The notes: generated by a model from the sequence alone, not told the origin. DNA of 64,000 nucleotides from Alnus glutinosa (GCF_958979055.1 NC_084893.1:29114487-29178486), one strand, 5' to 3'; positions 11,401 through 23,558 are shown, counted from the stretch's first letter. Made by a program: numbers and translations.

Positions 11401-12201
11401 TTTTTTTCTTTTATTCGGTAAACCTACAACCCTGCCCCCAATAGCCGTGTTTCGGTTGAGTGAGGACTCAAACAACCGATCTCGTGGTATTAACCAAACG
11501 AGGGCAAATTTATTTATTTTAAATTCATGTTCACAATGTTGATATATAACGAGTGGTATTTTGTTAATTTGCATTCTCAGTTAGTTGGAACTGTAGTTGC
11601 TTCAAGTACTTATTTCGGCACAGCATGGTGGCTTCTCACATCTGTTGAAAACATCTGTGATCTAACATTGTTGCCGGAGGGGAGTCCATGGACATGCCCT
11701 GGAGATGATGTTTTCTTCAATGCTTCGGTTATATGGGGAGTCATAGGCCCGCTCAGAATGTTCACAAAGCAGGGCATCTACCCAGGGATGAACTGGTTCT
11801 TCCTCATTGGCTGCCTAGCCCCTTTTCCCGGCTGGCTACTTTCCCGCAAATTCCCCAACGTAAAGTGGTTTAAGCTTATACACATGCCTATCATCCTTGG
11901 AGCTACATCCGCCATGCCACCGGCTAGAGCGGTGAACTACTTGGCTTGGGGAGCCGTCGGAATATTCTTTAACTTCTATGTTTACAGAAAGTTCAAGGGA
12001 TGGTGGGCTAGACACAACTACATCTTATCTGCAGCTTTAGATGCTGGGGTTGCCTTTATGGGAGTTATCCTTTTCTTCTCCCTTCAATCCAGGGATATTA
12101 TTGGCCCGAGCTGGTGGGGTCTGGACAGTGATGACCATTGTCCATTGGCTTCGTGCCCAACAGCACCCGGGATCCAGGTCGAGGGGTGCCCTGTTCTATG
12201 A
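8497..12201 (+). CDS. Oligopeptide transporter (OPT family, PT clade)
   Basis: This is a proton-coupled membrane transporter for small peptides or metal-ligand complexes, probably in the plasma membrane. Seven exons: 8497-8569, 8879-9324, 9862-9959, 10068-10640, 10846-11113, 11196-11378 and 11581-12201. All introns are GT-AG. The coding sum is 2262 bp, giving 753 aa, normal for plant OPTs. The N terminus has the family motif [16 protein letters not shown]. An NPG motif (SLNPGPFS) lies near residue 120. The second signature is KIPPK near residue 537, where the family consensus is KIPPR. Multiple hydrophobic segments, the [16 protein letters not shown] stretch and the C-terminal GCPVL end are typical of the OPT1/OPT5-like subgroup. 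The ATG is the first after the TATA box. Intron 3 (9960-10067, 108 bp) is a multiple of three and has no in-frame stop. The substrate cannot be told from sequence. Confidence 0.95.
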
Positions 12202-12514
12202 GATGTCTTCAACAAATCCCCATGACCAAAGGGTTAGGTCTTGCACATGCTGATAAAGGTCAAAGGTGAAACTGTAGCGTTCATATATTTGAAATATGTT
12301 GCTTCTTTTAGGGATAAGGGGTTGTAGAGATTAATTTTTTAAAATTATTATTTGTAATTAAATAAGATTTATTATTGTTTTTAATTCCAAAAGACAGGAC
12401 AATTATTGGTTTGCCTCATCATATGACTGAATAATTCTTTGATATAAAATGCAATTCATTTGGAAACTGTACAAAATAGCAATTATAATGTTCACCATGA
12501 GGGAGCCTCAGCCA
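12202..12514. other. OPT 3' flank
   Basis: AT-rich sequence after the OPT stop. It holds near-consensus polyadenylation signals (AATAAG near 12360). No further gene is seen. Confidence 0.5.
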
Positions 12515-13243
12515 CTACCTACCAATAATCCCTGCAAGCACAAGAACCGTCTTTGAAACAATTGACAGCAGCATGATGTTGGCTTGCTTCTTCAGCCAGC
12601 TCAATGTTTTTGTAAACTCTGCATCCACCAAGCAAAGCTCCCCACGTACACAACCCCATTGGATTTGATAGGCATGTTCATGATAATAAACTCGTAGGGC
12701 CTCTTGAAGAAGGCCTGCCCGACTGAACAAATCAACCATACAACCATAATGCTCGATTCTGGGAATTATCCCATAATCTCTAGTCATTCTCCCGATTACC
12801 TCACTGGGCTTCATGTCTATCTGATCAATCATCTCAGAGAAGAGTCTCAAAGCTTCCTCAGCTTGCCCATGCATTGAAAGCCCAGCAATCATGGCTGACC
12901 ATGACACAATAGTTCGTTCTTCCATCTCCTCAAAACTCTACGAGCATCTGCCAAGCATCCACATTTGAGATACATATCGATCAAAGCGTTAGAAATCATA
13001 TGCCCCCTCAATATCTTCCCTCTTCACCAATATTTGACTGATCATTATATTCCACTTCACTACATCTCGCTGCGACGTTTTCTCAAGTAACAGCCGAGCA
13101 TCCCCAAGTAACAGCCGAGCATCCCCTATCGCTCCGCACAAAGCATATAAATGAACAATCATGTTTTGCAAAAACAAATTCGACTGCAACCCAAGTTTCT
13201 CCACATAACCATGAACAATTGTTCCATTCAAAATATCCAACAA
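12515..13243 (-). pseudogene. Pentatricopeptide-repeat protein pseudogene
   Basis: Two minus-strand fragments resemble an organelle-targeted PLS-type PPR protein (RNA editing/processing class). The first, 12989-13243, includes GTIVHGYVEKLGLQSNLFLQ and VVKWNIMISQ. The second, 12515-12925, includes [20 protein letters not shown], then the [20 protein letters not shown] segment typical of the region before an E domain. They are separated by stops and frame changes, and the start and most repeats are missing. A 21 bp direct duplication (AAGTAACAGCCGAGCATCCCC twice, about 13084-13125) adds seven residues. The fragment order agrees with PPR architecture, so this is one decayed gene. Confidence 0.85.
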
Positions 13244-13606
13244 ATTTAGAGTGATTAGTTAATGTATAACCAGTAAAAATTTAGAAAATTAACAAATTTG
13301 ACAATCAAAATTTTCCACATTTTGATGCAAACAAATATTTCATAGAACCAGGTCAACCCTCAGAGCAGATAATTAAGCCAATCTAAAGCATAATAAATTT
13401 GAAGGTCACATGCCCCTGCATTAGAAACCGTTACATAATCAAAAACGCAAATTGAACACCTTTATCAATGCCATGAACAAGAAGAGTACCCACCCTCACG
13501 TAAAGCTTCAAGCTTTTTGTTATCCTATACAGCAAAGAAGTAAAACAATATGCAGTAAAAAAATAAATAAAAACCCATCACAAGACACAGGCACAAACTC
13601 AATTAC

Positions 13607-13700
13607 AACTAAGGGTGGCAATTCGTGTTCGGATCATGTCGAGACATCGGAATAAAATTATATTAGTCAACTTTAACTTGATCATTTAATTAATGAAATA
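13607..13700. mobile_element. hAT-like element remnant (GGGTGGCAA type)
   Basis: TAAGGGTGGCAATTCGTG begins exactly where homology between the EMC8/9 duplicate and its parent stops. This start is typical of a widespread plant hAT-type non-autonomous family. Related internal text (ACCTGAACCC, TTTAATTAAA) occurs at 16120-16275 and 54400-54535. Confidence 0.55.
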
Positions 13701-13702
13701 AT

Positions 13703-14153
13703 TGTACCATTAGTCCCTGAGGTTGGCCTAAATTACTAATCACTCCCTATGGTATAAAAAGTTCATGGAGGGTCCTTGTGGTAAACTACAATTACGAAGT
13801 ACTCCTTAAACTCGTTTTCCGTCCACCAAATTAACAGATTCTGTTAGTTTGACACATCATACCTAATAAGAAATCGACACATGTCAATTACAATAAAAAA
13901 AATGAAACTTATATATATATATATATATATAGAAAATAACAAAAGGGTGGCCCAGCCACGTCTTGGGGTGGCGCAAGACCTCCCCTAGGCCTGGGGTGGC
14001 CACTTGTCGATTTTTTATTATGTATGACATGGCAACCTAACAGAATCTGTTATCTTGGTAGACGAAAAACGAGTTGAAGGCGTGATTCGTAATTCTAGTT
14101 TATCACAATGACCCTTCATGAACCTTTTGTGCCACAAAAAGTTACCTATGCCA
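13703..14153. repeat. Fold-back MITE, family B
   Basis: The left arm holds GGTAAACTACAATTACGAAG, then ACTCGTTTTCCGTC, then AACAGATTCTGTTAG. It returns inverted as CTAACAGAATCTGTTATC, GACGAAAAACGAGTT, TTCGTAATTCTAGTTTATC. The centre carries a TA microsatellite (13911-13930) and a GC-rich segment (GGCCCAGCCACGTCTTGGGG). It lies inside the EMC8/9 duplicate. A half-copy with a similar GC-rich core lies at 31530-31830. Confidence 0.8.
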
Positions 14154-14420
14154 CAATTATCCCAGTTGTAAGTCATTCTCAAAAATTGTTGACCCTATTT
14201 ACAACCCATCTTTCTTTAAATACGACAGCACTTTCAAAAAGAGCCGCATTTTCAACTAAAAACGATACTTATAGAAACATTCCTCTTTAAGAATAAAAAA
14301 AATACTACCGCAGAAAATTCTCATTTACCCAAAAAAAAAAAAAAAAAAAACAAAGAACTAATAATTTTTAAAAAGAACAAGATATTTCACATGACAATTT
14401 CATTCTTAAAACGACAAGTC

Positions 14421-14904
14421 GTAGGCTTTTATGATTCCAAACTATATATACAAATTCATTTTTCCACCGCCTTTGGACTCTAACAGCGGGAAATTTTCAG
14501 CCTCAACGTATAATTTTTTGTCTGGCTCAATGGCTTTGGCTACTCCTAAGCCTAATCGGCAATTGAGATTACTATCCCCAGTTCCACTCGGAGTAGGATT
14601 ATTCCCAAAATCATATAAGTCCCACTTACTTCACATCATTCTCTTTCACCTGATCAAAAACCTCTGACTGACTTTGTTTCTTAGTTTTGCTCTCGGTGCG
14701 ACGGTGGATTCTCGAATGTCCGGCGAAGCCGGTTCATGGGGAGAGTTGGGTTTATTCGGCAAACCCAATACTAGAGATATCACGATGACCATGGCACGTG
14801 ACTTTTCCCGGGAGAAAAAATACCCAGACACTGTCACGATCAATCTTTCCTTAGAATCACAGGTACCTAAAGTTTTCAATGAAGATAAGTTGGACTGCAT
14901 GCCA
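14421..14904. other. Unassigned stretch with short open frames
   Basis: Both strands have open frames of about 80-90 codons (14674-14928 + and 14646-14912 -). I recognise no family in either. The plus frame (containing MSGEAGSWGELGLFGKPNTR) has a somewhat protein-like composition and could be a remnant of an unknown gene, but nothing supports expression. Confidence 0.3.
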
Positions 14905-15525
14905 TATGTCATGCCAAACGGTCCTTAGGCAAGTTGGTAGAGTAACCCTTATAAACAATGCAAGCTAAAAAGGGGCCAATTAACCCAGAAAACCCAATGG
15001 CCATGCCACAATATCCCTCCGTCCCGGACCCACAACGCTGGCCCCAAGCACCTTGCAGGGTTCAAGCCTACACCAGCATAACCAGCATGCCCATGCAGTA
15101 ACCGTTATCGACACAAACACTGCCAATGCCATGGCCCCTGCCACCACCGCACACACCATGGCTAAGCCAAGTTCCTTGCACCTTTTCTTGTCAAATGCCA
15201 CGGTCACAACAACAAAGAGCACCACAAACGTGCAAAAAAATTCCAAAACCAACGCAGTCTGTCGGCTTATTGCAGATGTTGCTCCATTGCTGTCAATTGT
15301 GCATCCGCCTAAGTAATACTTGTGCGAAAAAACCCATTATTGAGCCAAGACACTGCGCCAAGACATAGATGGAATCACGAGCAAGAGTTATGACACCCTC
15401 GAGGCAAGCTATGCATGATAAGATCGGGCTCATGTGGCCACGTACCGGATAAAGGAACTGTCATCATGAGGAATAAGAAGATTATAATGAAGACAACAAG
15501 CGGGATAAGATCGAAGATTTAATTT
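14905..15525 (-). pseudogene. X-intrinsic protein (XIP) aquaporin pseudogene
   Basis: Read on the minus strand in shifting frames, this is an aquaporin of the XIP subfamily (water/solute channel). It contains, in order: a hydrophobic helix followed by TVPLSG; a damaged first pore loop (HEPDLI, where XIPs have an SPI/NPV-type motif); a helix with VITLARDSIYVLAQCLGSIM-like residues across two frames; a long open piece LEFFCTFVVLFVVVTVAFDK to VFVSITVTA (14980-15252); and the second pore loop GVGLNPARCLGP, visible only after a frameshift. NPARC is the XIP hallmark. The N terminus (about 60-70 aa) is missing, and several frameshifts and stops are present. Confidence 0.85.
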
Positions 15526-16905
15526 GAGCCATTAATTATTCGGCCTCTCTCTCCTAGTTTCTTTTTTTTTTTGCTAATTTTCTTTTCTTTTTTTTTCTTT
15601 TGTTTTGAAAATATTGTTGCTAATTTTCTATTGAGAATGCTAGACTTTCCAAAAATAAAAAATTTGGTTCTCAAATGAGGTGCCACAATCTTATGAAATG
15701 GTCACATATTTTTCAAAATAATAGATCACATGAGATTGTGACACATCATTTGAAAATTAAAATTTTAGAAAAAAGAAAAAGAAAAAAAAGCATTGTTCTT
15801 TTCTAATTACCTTGTATTTCTCTTTAGCTTTATCCCTATCTTTTTTTCTTTTTTTTTTCTTCCCATTCCAGGCCATGTTTGTTTTCTGTTATGTTGGAAG
15901 TTGTAAAACAACTAGCTCAGTCTTTCTTATTTGTCAAAGAGAGAAAAAGATAAGAAAATTGGCAATTACTGTAAAGTCGGAAATAAATTGATGATGAATT
16001 ATTCATTCCCAACAACCAAAAAAAAAAAAAAATCCTGATTTGTGTCATGTGTATGCCAACAAGTTATTTCATGGTAGCCCAAAGAAGTAGGCAATAATAG
16101 GGGCCCTATCATAGGACTGATCATTTTTTACGCAACTCACAAATCCAACACAAAATTAGTAGATTAAAATTAAAGGACATAACCCATTTAATTAAATAAA
16201 TCGGATTAAAGTTTACATATATGTTCTTATACCTCAATACGACCTGAACCCAACATGCGAACACGAATTGTCTCTCGTATATTGTATCCTACCTTGCTCA
16301 ATTAAAGGACTTAGACACAATTAAGACAACTAAATTAAGAAAGTTCTCTACATTGCGGATATGTTACGTCCATGTATACAGTATACCCAGGAATATGCTA
16401 ATTGCTATTGTGATCAAGATGATATCTTGACTCTTGGTTGAGTAGAAGATCCTTTCAATTGTCAAGATCCCATTACTTGAAAGTTGAAATAGGATGATGT
16501 AGAAATCCCATTGATGACCCCTCATGCCTGCCTTGACCGGTTACAAACAAGACAAAAATAACCGATGAAATGGGCACAAAAATAAGACATTCCAACTCTG
16601 TAATCATAAATTTAAGCTCTAGTGTTTTAATGAAGAAACCGCTGAGGCTCTCCACGAAACTCAAAATTTAACAGTAAATAATACATTTTCGTTTGATACA
16701 TAAACCAAAAACTTTCTCAAAAGTAAAACAAGCGTGGGGACATGGTCAACCTAATTCTCAGATCAACTTAGCCATGTCACCGACACCAGCGGATCCATTT
16801 AGCCTTGTCATCCCAAATCCAACATATGAAACTGAGTTAAGCATAAACATCATTCTGCTGCAGTACAAAATGTTTGGCAGAAAAGCTGGAACCCTAAGCA
16901 CAAGA
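15526..16905. other. Intergenic DNA with a MITE and an hAT remnant
   Basis: 15625-15800 is an imperfect inverted repeat: AAATGAGGTGCCACAATCTT against AGATTGTGACACATCATTTG. About 16120-16275 resembles the hAT-type remnant also seen at 13607 and 54400 (CAATACGACCTGAACCCAAC). No gene is supported. The short minus-strand open frame at 16473-16664 has no recognisable content. Confidence 0.5.
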
Positions 16906-19900
16906 TTACTTGAAGAGTTCAGGATTCAGCCAGTCACTGCATATAAAGAGTAAAATTTCTGTTAGTAACAGTTAATCACATGACAGCAGAAATTGGCGGA
17001 AAAATGAGAGAAGGAAGATATGGATGTGCGGTGGTTACTTGCTGATGTCATCAAGGTGGTCATCAAAATCAACAATATCCTTCCACTTTTCTGTTGAAAT
17101 ATAATCCAGTAGGACTACATTTGCTGATGGCTCCCTAATGGTCAACTGGCTGCCTCCATCAGATCCAGCCAGTTTCCAATTCTTTGATGCATCCCTTGTG
17201 TAGAGCTGATTTACAAGAAAAGATAATATATAAAACCTTCTTTGACAGATATATAAGAGGTTCTGGGACAACATGCTGAAACTTAACAACCAATGTAAGA
17301 AAAAGCAACTTATATTCTAACATAACTAGATTCTACATCGGTACGAAGACAAGAGAAAGTAAGCAAAGATGACTTTGTGAAGCAGAAAAAAGACCAATAA
17401 CAGCATCAAGGACCAACAGACAAAAAATATGTGTAGAAGAGTAGGGGTTTTTAATGATCAGCTAATATAAATTACAATAGCATCAAAATTATTGTCAAGT
17501 TCTTTGAAAACTCTAATATGTAAATCCGCACATAGCAATTTTCCCAAAGTCCATGCTTCTTATTAACTGATATAAAATTAGAAAAGTGATTCTGTAAAGA
17601 TCATATTCAACTGATCAAGGAAACATCAGGATTAATGGATTACATGAAGACCAACATCAGATCAAGGGAAACGACGTGAGTGGACAGTTCAAATCTTGAA
17701 GAAGAGTGGCACTTAAAGAAGGTCAGAAGCAGACCTTCAACATAAAAGAACTCAAAGAAGGAGCAGTAGATTTTTATCAAATTCTGGGGCATATATATTT
17801 CTCTTGAATAAGGTTGACACAAATGGCGCCAGGCGAGGGCACTGCTCTGCTGCAGCTGGCCCCTGAAATGTGCAATGGGCAGTTTTGTTGACGCATTCCT
17901 GTTGAGAATGAAGAAAAAAGAGAGACTCTTGAGAGCAAGTTCACAATGTGGTTCAATCATCCACAGATCGTGACAAAAGCTAAAGGGTAGGTGGTGTGTT
18001 GCCGATTGTGGCAACAGCTTTGACAGTAAGCAGCAATGGATCTTATCTTAATCTGAAAGTCAATAGGGTTATCCAATAGCTACTCTCTTCTAATGTTCAT
18101 TCACCAAAGTTATGGGTACAAGCAAACATACATACATGGTGGGTGTTTGTTGTTGTGGGAGGGGAGAGGCAAGTAGAAGAGAGGGGGGTGAATGAATCAG
18201 TGCAACATGAAAATAGCAACTTTCAGCTTCTTTTTCCTCTAAACGCCTCTGCACTTATGCTTGAAAGCTAACTCTTCCTCTATACTATGTTGGCAGGTGC
18301 TAGGTGGAGTTCTGAGTTCTGCTGCTGCAAGCATAACTGCAGCCATCATAAGAAGTTCATTCTAAACACTTCTTGAAGATGGAGTGAAGCGATTTCAAGG
18401 AGAATACGAGTAGACAACATCTTCTAGGAAGTCAGTATATAAAAAACATATATGTTCTAGTTAATTTACACGTCATGTATGCATGTTACCCCTACCATGT
18501 CCCATAAATTTTCCAGTAATGTATCCCCTCCATACCCAATGCCCATCACTGCAGCATAAAATTTTATGTATGCACCCAAAACATTTGCATTGTTTCACAA
18601 TAAAGAAACTCATCACTGCTTTATAGCCTACACAAACTGCAATGCTCTAACGTCACACAATAAAGTTCCGCCATGAATTCAAATTCAGCAGAATATCAGA
18701 AGCACTACCATCAAACCAAGAGTCAAATCATAGAACATCTAAATTCATACGCAAAAAATTAGATAATTAACAAATTTGGCCGTCATAATTTTCCATAATT
18801 TGATACAAACAAATAATTCATAGAACCCGATTGACCCTTGGAGCAGAAAATTAAGCCAATCTAAAGCATAATAAACTTAAAGTTCACACACTCTTGCATT
18901 AAAAACCATTACATAATTAAAAAGGCAAATTGAACACATGTACCAATGCCAAGAACAAGAGTACCAACCTGCATTACAGGGCTCCTGTCCTTACCCTTAG
19001 GTAAAGCTTCAAGCTTTTTGTTATCCAACTGCAACAAATTAAAACAACGTGTGGTAAAAATCAAAAACCATCACAAGACACATGCACAAACTCGATTACA
19101 ACACTTCTGCCGATGAATGCAAACACATACCAACAGGATAGCAGCTTGTGGAAAGTACCGGTAGATGTGATCACCGATATTCTTGGCCACACCACCGAGC
19201 TCATAATCATCAAACCTCTCATTGGAATGAAAATAGCCCACGATGTTCACACCTGTAGCGGCATAATGCTCCTCTATCTGAAAACCAATCAAGCAAGCAT
19301 TCAAAAGAGCCACATTTTCAACTAAAAACGATTCCCAGAGAAATATTCCTCTTAAATAATCGAAGGACTAAACTTTGTTCCAATGTGAAAATTAGTATAA
19401 CAGCACATTCCCATATACCCGGGAAAAAAAAAAAACATAACATAATTTTTGAAAGTGAACGAGATTTTTCACATGACAAACAGAGCCTTGGAACCTCTAC
19501 CATACATACAAGCATACATTTTTATATTCATTAGAATCATTACAATGAAATTGAATATCCCTAAACTACACAATATGAAACAAAAATCAAAATTTATTCA
19601 GATAAATCATTAACAATTCCCAATAAAGCATTGTTCGTATCTATGTGAAAATTAGTATGACAGCAACATTTCCATATACACCGAAAAAAAAAACCATAAA
19701 TTTTAAAGAAAACAGTATATTTCACACACGCACTCACATAAACACAGCCTTGAGCCTCTAATATCTACACAGGACCATAATTACATGAAATAGAATAAAC
19801 AAATTGAAATGGATTTTCAGATAAACCCTAAACAGAAAATTAAACCTAGATCACGAGAGAGAGAGAGAGAGAGAAAGAATTATACGAGGATGAGGGAGAT

Positions 19901-20095
19901 CTCGAGCTGGGGGAGGAGGCCGATGTGGGAGTGGAAGAGAGGGACGGAGTCGGTGATCTCGACGACGTCGTTGTGGGAGGAGGAGGGGCGGCCGAGGAGG
20001 ACGGCGTTGACGGCCGAGGACTTGTGCTTCAGAGCGTGGAGTACGAGCTTTGCGTACGCGTTCTGCGCGATCTCGTACCGCACCTCGCCTCCCAT
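16906..20095 (-). CDS. ER membrane protein complex subunit 8/9 (EMC8/9)
   Basis: A cytosol-facing subunit of the EMC, which inserts tail-anchored and multipass proteins into the ER membrane. Exons in transcript order: 19886-20095, 19131-19277, 18969-19028, 17039-17205 and 16906-16936. All have GT-AG junctions. The coding sum is 615 bp, giving 204 aa, matching the usual length. The protein opens MGGEVRYEIAQNAYAKLVLH, the MPN-like fold of this family. It continues with SVPLFHSHIGLLPQLEISL, then IEEHYAATGVNIVGYFHSNE and GDHIYRYFPQAAILLLDN. It ends DISNDWLNPELFK. No JAMM metalloprotease signature is present, as expected for EMC8/9. The last exon codes for only about 10 residues. A long fourth intron (1.76 kb) precedes it after exon 4. 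A decayed partial copy lies at 13244-14420. Confidence 0.93.
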
Positions 20096-21900
20096 GACTC
20101 CGTGAGTTCTTGAAATTATCGCTGACGCGAAAGAGATTGGCAGGAACTCTCCGTTTCGACTTGATTCGAGGAGACAACTGAGAAGGGCTTTTCGGTGCTC
20201 GCTGACTCACTCGCATATTTGCAGGAATCTTCTGAACGTAGATACCCAACGACGTCGTTTCTTTACGTGGTTGTTTACATGGACTCTAACTGAGTAGAGC
20301 CCACACCCAAATAAATAAATTTAAAAAAAAAAAAAAAAAAAAAATACTGAGTAGAAGACAATTTTATTTTTTATTTTTTATTTTTTTTAACATGCTTATT
20401 ACAAAGCTAGATAATTTGTTCAAATTCTATAGATTTATTTTTTGAGTCAAATCTAAAAATTTGTTCAAGCTTTGTTCGTTTAATAAATGAATATATTACA
20501 AGTTGAGTTAATCCAAACCGAGTTAAACCTGTTTTGCGAGCAACTTTGTTTATTTACAGTCCTAACAAAACAAACTAAACATTGGGTTTTCAAATTTTAT
20601 TAAGCTTAAATGGGAAGATAAACTTTCAAAGAAAAAAAAAATTGATAATTGTTTTCGAAAGCGTTTTTTGGTTTTGGTTTGAAATATATATATATATTGA
20701 AATGATATAAAGGCAAAAACAAAAAAAAATTGTGAAAGCTATATTTAAAGTGTTTTATGTTTTAAATTGTTTGTGTATTGACGGCTAAATACATGTATAT
20801 ATTTATTTCCTTTGATTCTTATCATAGGTAAAAATAAATCTCAATTTTTGTTTTGGCATGCCAAGAATGAATCACACAATATTAGGATCTAATCAACGTA
20901 CATGATCGTTGCTAATGCATGTGTTTAGAGTAATGTTTATATTGCAAGTCTGCTTAGCTCTGCAATTTTACATGTTAAAAGTGTATTTTAAAATAAAATC
21001 ATAAAAAATATCTTGTTTGAAAGTACATATTTTTTAAAAGAACAGTTTATCTACATTTTTAAATCGTTGGCAAGGGGTGAGAAGCCAAATTACGATTTTA
21101 AAAGACAAACCGCAATTGTATCAAATATTTAACTGTATTTTAAAAAAATTGTCATTTCAAATCATACATGTTTAAATCACAATTTTTTAAATTGCACATT
21201 TTAAAAACTGCAAACTAAATGGACCTTTAGTACATGGTTATTACGCAAAAGAAACGACTATTCTTCTGTTATTCCATAGTATGAATGTGATAGTCATAAG
21301 CGGTCCTTAAATTTTATTTATTTTTTTATTTTTAACAAAGACTCGCCCAAGAGTTGGGTTTTGAAACTGATATATCAACGTTGTGGAATAATGTGAAACA
21401 AAAATATAGTTTTTAACATTACTCGCACAATGATTGATTTGCTATGGTTCTATAATGTGTACAGTAATTTCATATATTATTTGCAATATCCACTAAGTTT
21501 TACAACATTTTTTCGTTTCGTAAATCCTCCATTGATAGATCATTATTGTCTTATTTTGTTTTATAAGCCACGTGCAACATTACAACAATTAGATTTAAAA
21601 AAAGTCCCCAATCCCAAACCCACACACATCGCTTGCATTTGAATACAAAAGATAGATATTAAGATGACGTGAAACTTATTCATTGGTATCTGTAACATTT
21701 CTTTTTATTAATTGTTTTGGTCATTTTCAATGAATAAATTCCACATCAAATTAGTATCATCTCGTGGTAAAAAATTTAGTACATTCAGCTAGCTTACCCA
21801 ATATTTAAGGAAAATATCTGCTTAACGTTGCTTTAAAAAATTTGAAATTTTTTTTTCCTATATACAAAGAAGAAAAAAGCTGCAGAAAGTGTTAAGTCTA
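20096..21900. other. EMC8/9 upstream region and AT-rich spacer
   Basis: The first ~150 bp is relatively GC-rich, as expected for the 5' leader and promoter of EMC8/9 on the minus strand. No clear TATA box is seen. About 20930-21225 is a diverged member of the GGTC...TTTGCAGTTTT MITE family also seen at 236, in reverse orientation. No gene is recognised. Confidence 0.45.
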
Positions 21901-21917
21901 TTAACACGTATCAGAAT

Positions 21918-22165
21918 GATATTGAAAGGTGTTTAAAATATTTTAGTTCAGATAGACAAACACCAGACCATGTTGATTTTGCAGAGTTTGTTGTTTAATG
22001 CAAACAGGGTTGATATAACTTTCAGCTCTAAAGAGCAAGGATAAAAGCCACATAAACTCAATGAAAAGGCAGCCTTAGCATGTACGAAAATTTTATTGAA
22101 AGGTGAAAATTTTAGTTCAGATAGACAATCGCCAGACCATGTTGATTTTGCAAAGATTATTACAG
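21918..22165. repeat. Direct repeat pair
   Basis: A ~65 bp unit containing TTTTAGTTCAGATAGACAA, then CCAGACCATGTTGATTTTGC, occurs at about 21920-21983 and 22096-22160, in direct orientation about 175 bp apart. No known element was recognised. The intervening DNA is not shared. Confidence 0.75.
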
Positions 22166-22189
22166 TAAAAAACGAGGCCAAGTTCATAA

Positions 22190-23558
22190 GTCAACTAGAC
22201 GTGAAAAAACATGATTTCCAAGCCATATTTGGAGTCCCCACATACAAGTTATCTACACCCGTATAGTGAGAATGCGTAAAAGTCGTCAAATGGGCACCAC
22301 ATTCAGCACATCACCAAACCAAAAATTGAGTAATGCTATAAACTAAATTTTTACCTCAAAATGGCAACATGACAATCAAAACCAACCCTTAAATCCGTAT
22401 TTATTTTTAAAAATAAAAAATAAAAAATGGTCAAAAACTGTTGATGAAATATTTGTCGACTAAAAATGTAATTTCCAGCATTAGTCTCAAAAATATTAAA
22501 GAGAAGCCAAAAACCACAATTTTATCCCTTCCCTTATATCCACTTCGTTGACGATGCACTACCTAATCATGCCTTGTTTTTTTTTTTAAAAAAAAAAAAA
22601 GGAAAAAGAAAAAGAAAAGAGAGATAATGCTATACACAATACTTGTATCTCACTTTCCCGATGTAGCCTCAGCCATTGCATCAGCTAAGTGGTATAGAAG
22701 TGTGAGAGAGAGAAAAATTCCAAAGGCTTATCGGCAATACCATATCAGTAAAGTGAGATTAAAGTTAAGTTAGATAAAGTGTGGCTAATAACATTACTCA
22801 AAATTTAAAGCATTATATCTGCAAATGAGTAGATAAAATAGGAATCCCAACAAGAAGTTAGCATTGTACTATATTTACACACAAATGGATATGATACACT
22901 TTTTTTTCCCCACGACAAGGTAAATACAAAAATGCCACCCCAACATCACTCTTTATCGTACGCAAAACAATCAGCCGCACAAGACAACTAACTCATAGAA
23001 ACTAATAGATTATGCTAAACCACAATTGCTTGTATATCTAATGTCTTGTCTATAGCACATCAAAATTCTCAATAAGCCGAACTAAGCCATCAAAGAACTT
23101 TCTATCTGCATCAATCACTCTAAAAGATCCAAATGCTAAAGTAAATAACATGCTAAACAGATATTAATAGAACAAGAATGCCTATCTAGATCAAACTAAA
23201 GTAGATTATAAATAACACCACATAAGATGGCTATAGTCTAATAGTCTACATAACAGGCTAAATGAAATTAACTAAAAATGACTGCAATAGTAGACATCAA
23301 GGACTAAGTCTGAAGCAATCTATAAGTTTGTCTAAACCACATACAATAGAACAAAGTCTTAGTAAATCTCTTCTGATCTTTTAAAGCTTTCCCTCTAGCA
23401 GTAAAAGGAGACCTCTAGTAGTTGTGAGAAAGTGCCTATCAATGCACGAGAAACAAAACTAGAGGAGCCTGCGTGTACTTCTAGGGCAAAGCTTAAGCAA
23501 CTTCATCGAAAACCTTCATTTCTACCTCCCACAAGGAAGATACTACTGTCTTTCAATT
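22190..23558. other. Intergenic DNA and hnRNP 3' flank
   Basis: No gene. MITE-like fragments (AGTAATGCTATAAACT at about 22331 and GATAATGCTATACACA at about 22623) occur. The last ~200 bp before 23559 is likely the 3' UTR of the hnRNP gene on the minus strand. Confidence 0.4.

Larger units (their letters stand above)
13244..14420 (-). pseudogene. Broken duplicate of part of the EMC8/9 locus
   Basis: 13250-13606 matches 18745-19103 of the EMC8/9 gene (intron 3-4 DNA and exon 3) at roughly 85-90 percent by eye. 14215-14420 matches about 19285-19490 (intron 1). The exon 3 copy keeps the part encoding DNKKLEAL but has lost ~22 bp. Exon 2 (19131-19277) is absent and replaced by about 600 bp of unrelated DNA (13607-14214) holding hAT-like and fold-back sequence. 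The copy cannot encode protein. It is parallel to the parent and about 5.5 kb away, which suggests a tandem segmental duplication. Confidence 0.85.

Noticed and set aside
17640..18014. 124-codon minus-strand frame in the long EMC8/9 intron.
   Set aside because: No recognisable domain and no splice support. The protein looks like translated intron.
19851..20249. 132-codon Arg/Pro-rich minus-strand frame over EMC8/9 exon 1.
   Set aside because: Out of frame with the conserved MPN-like exon. The composition is typical of a GC-rich antiframe.
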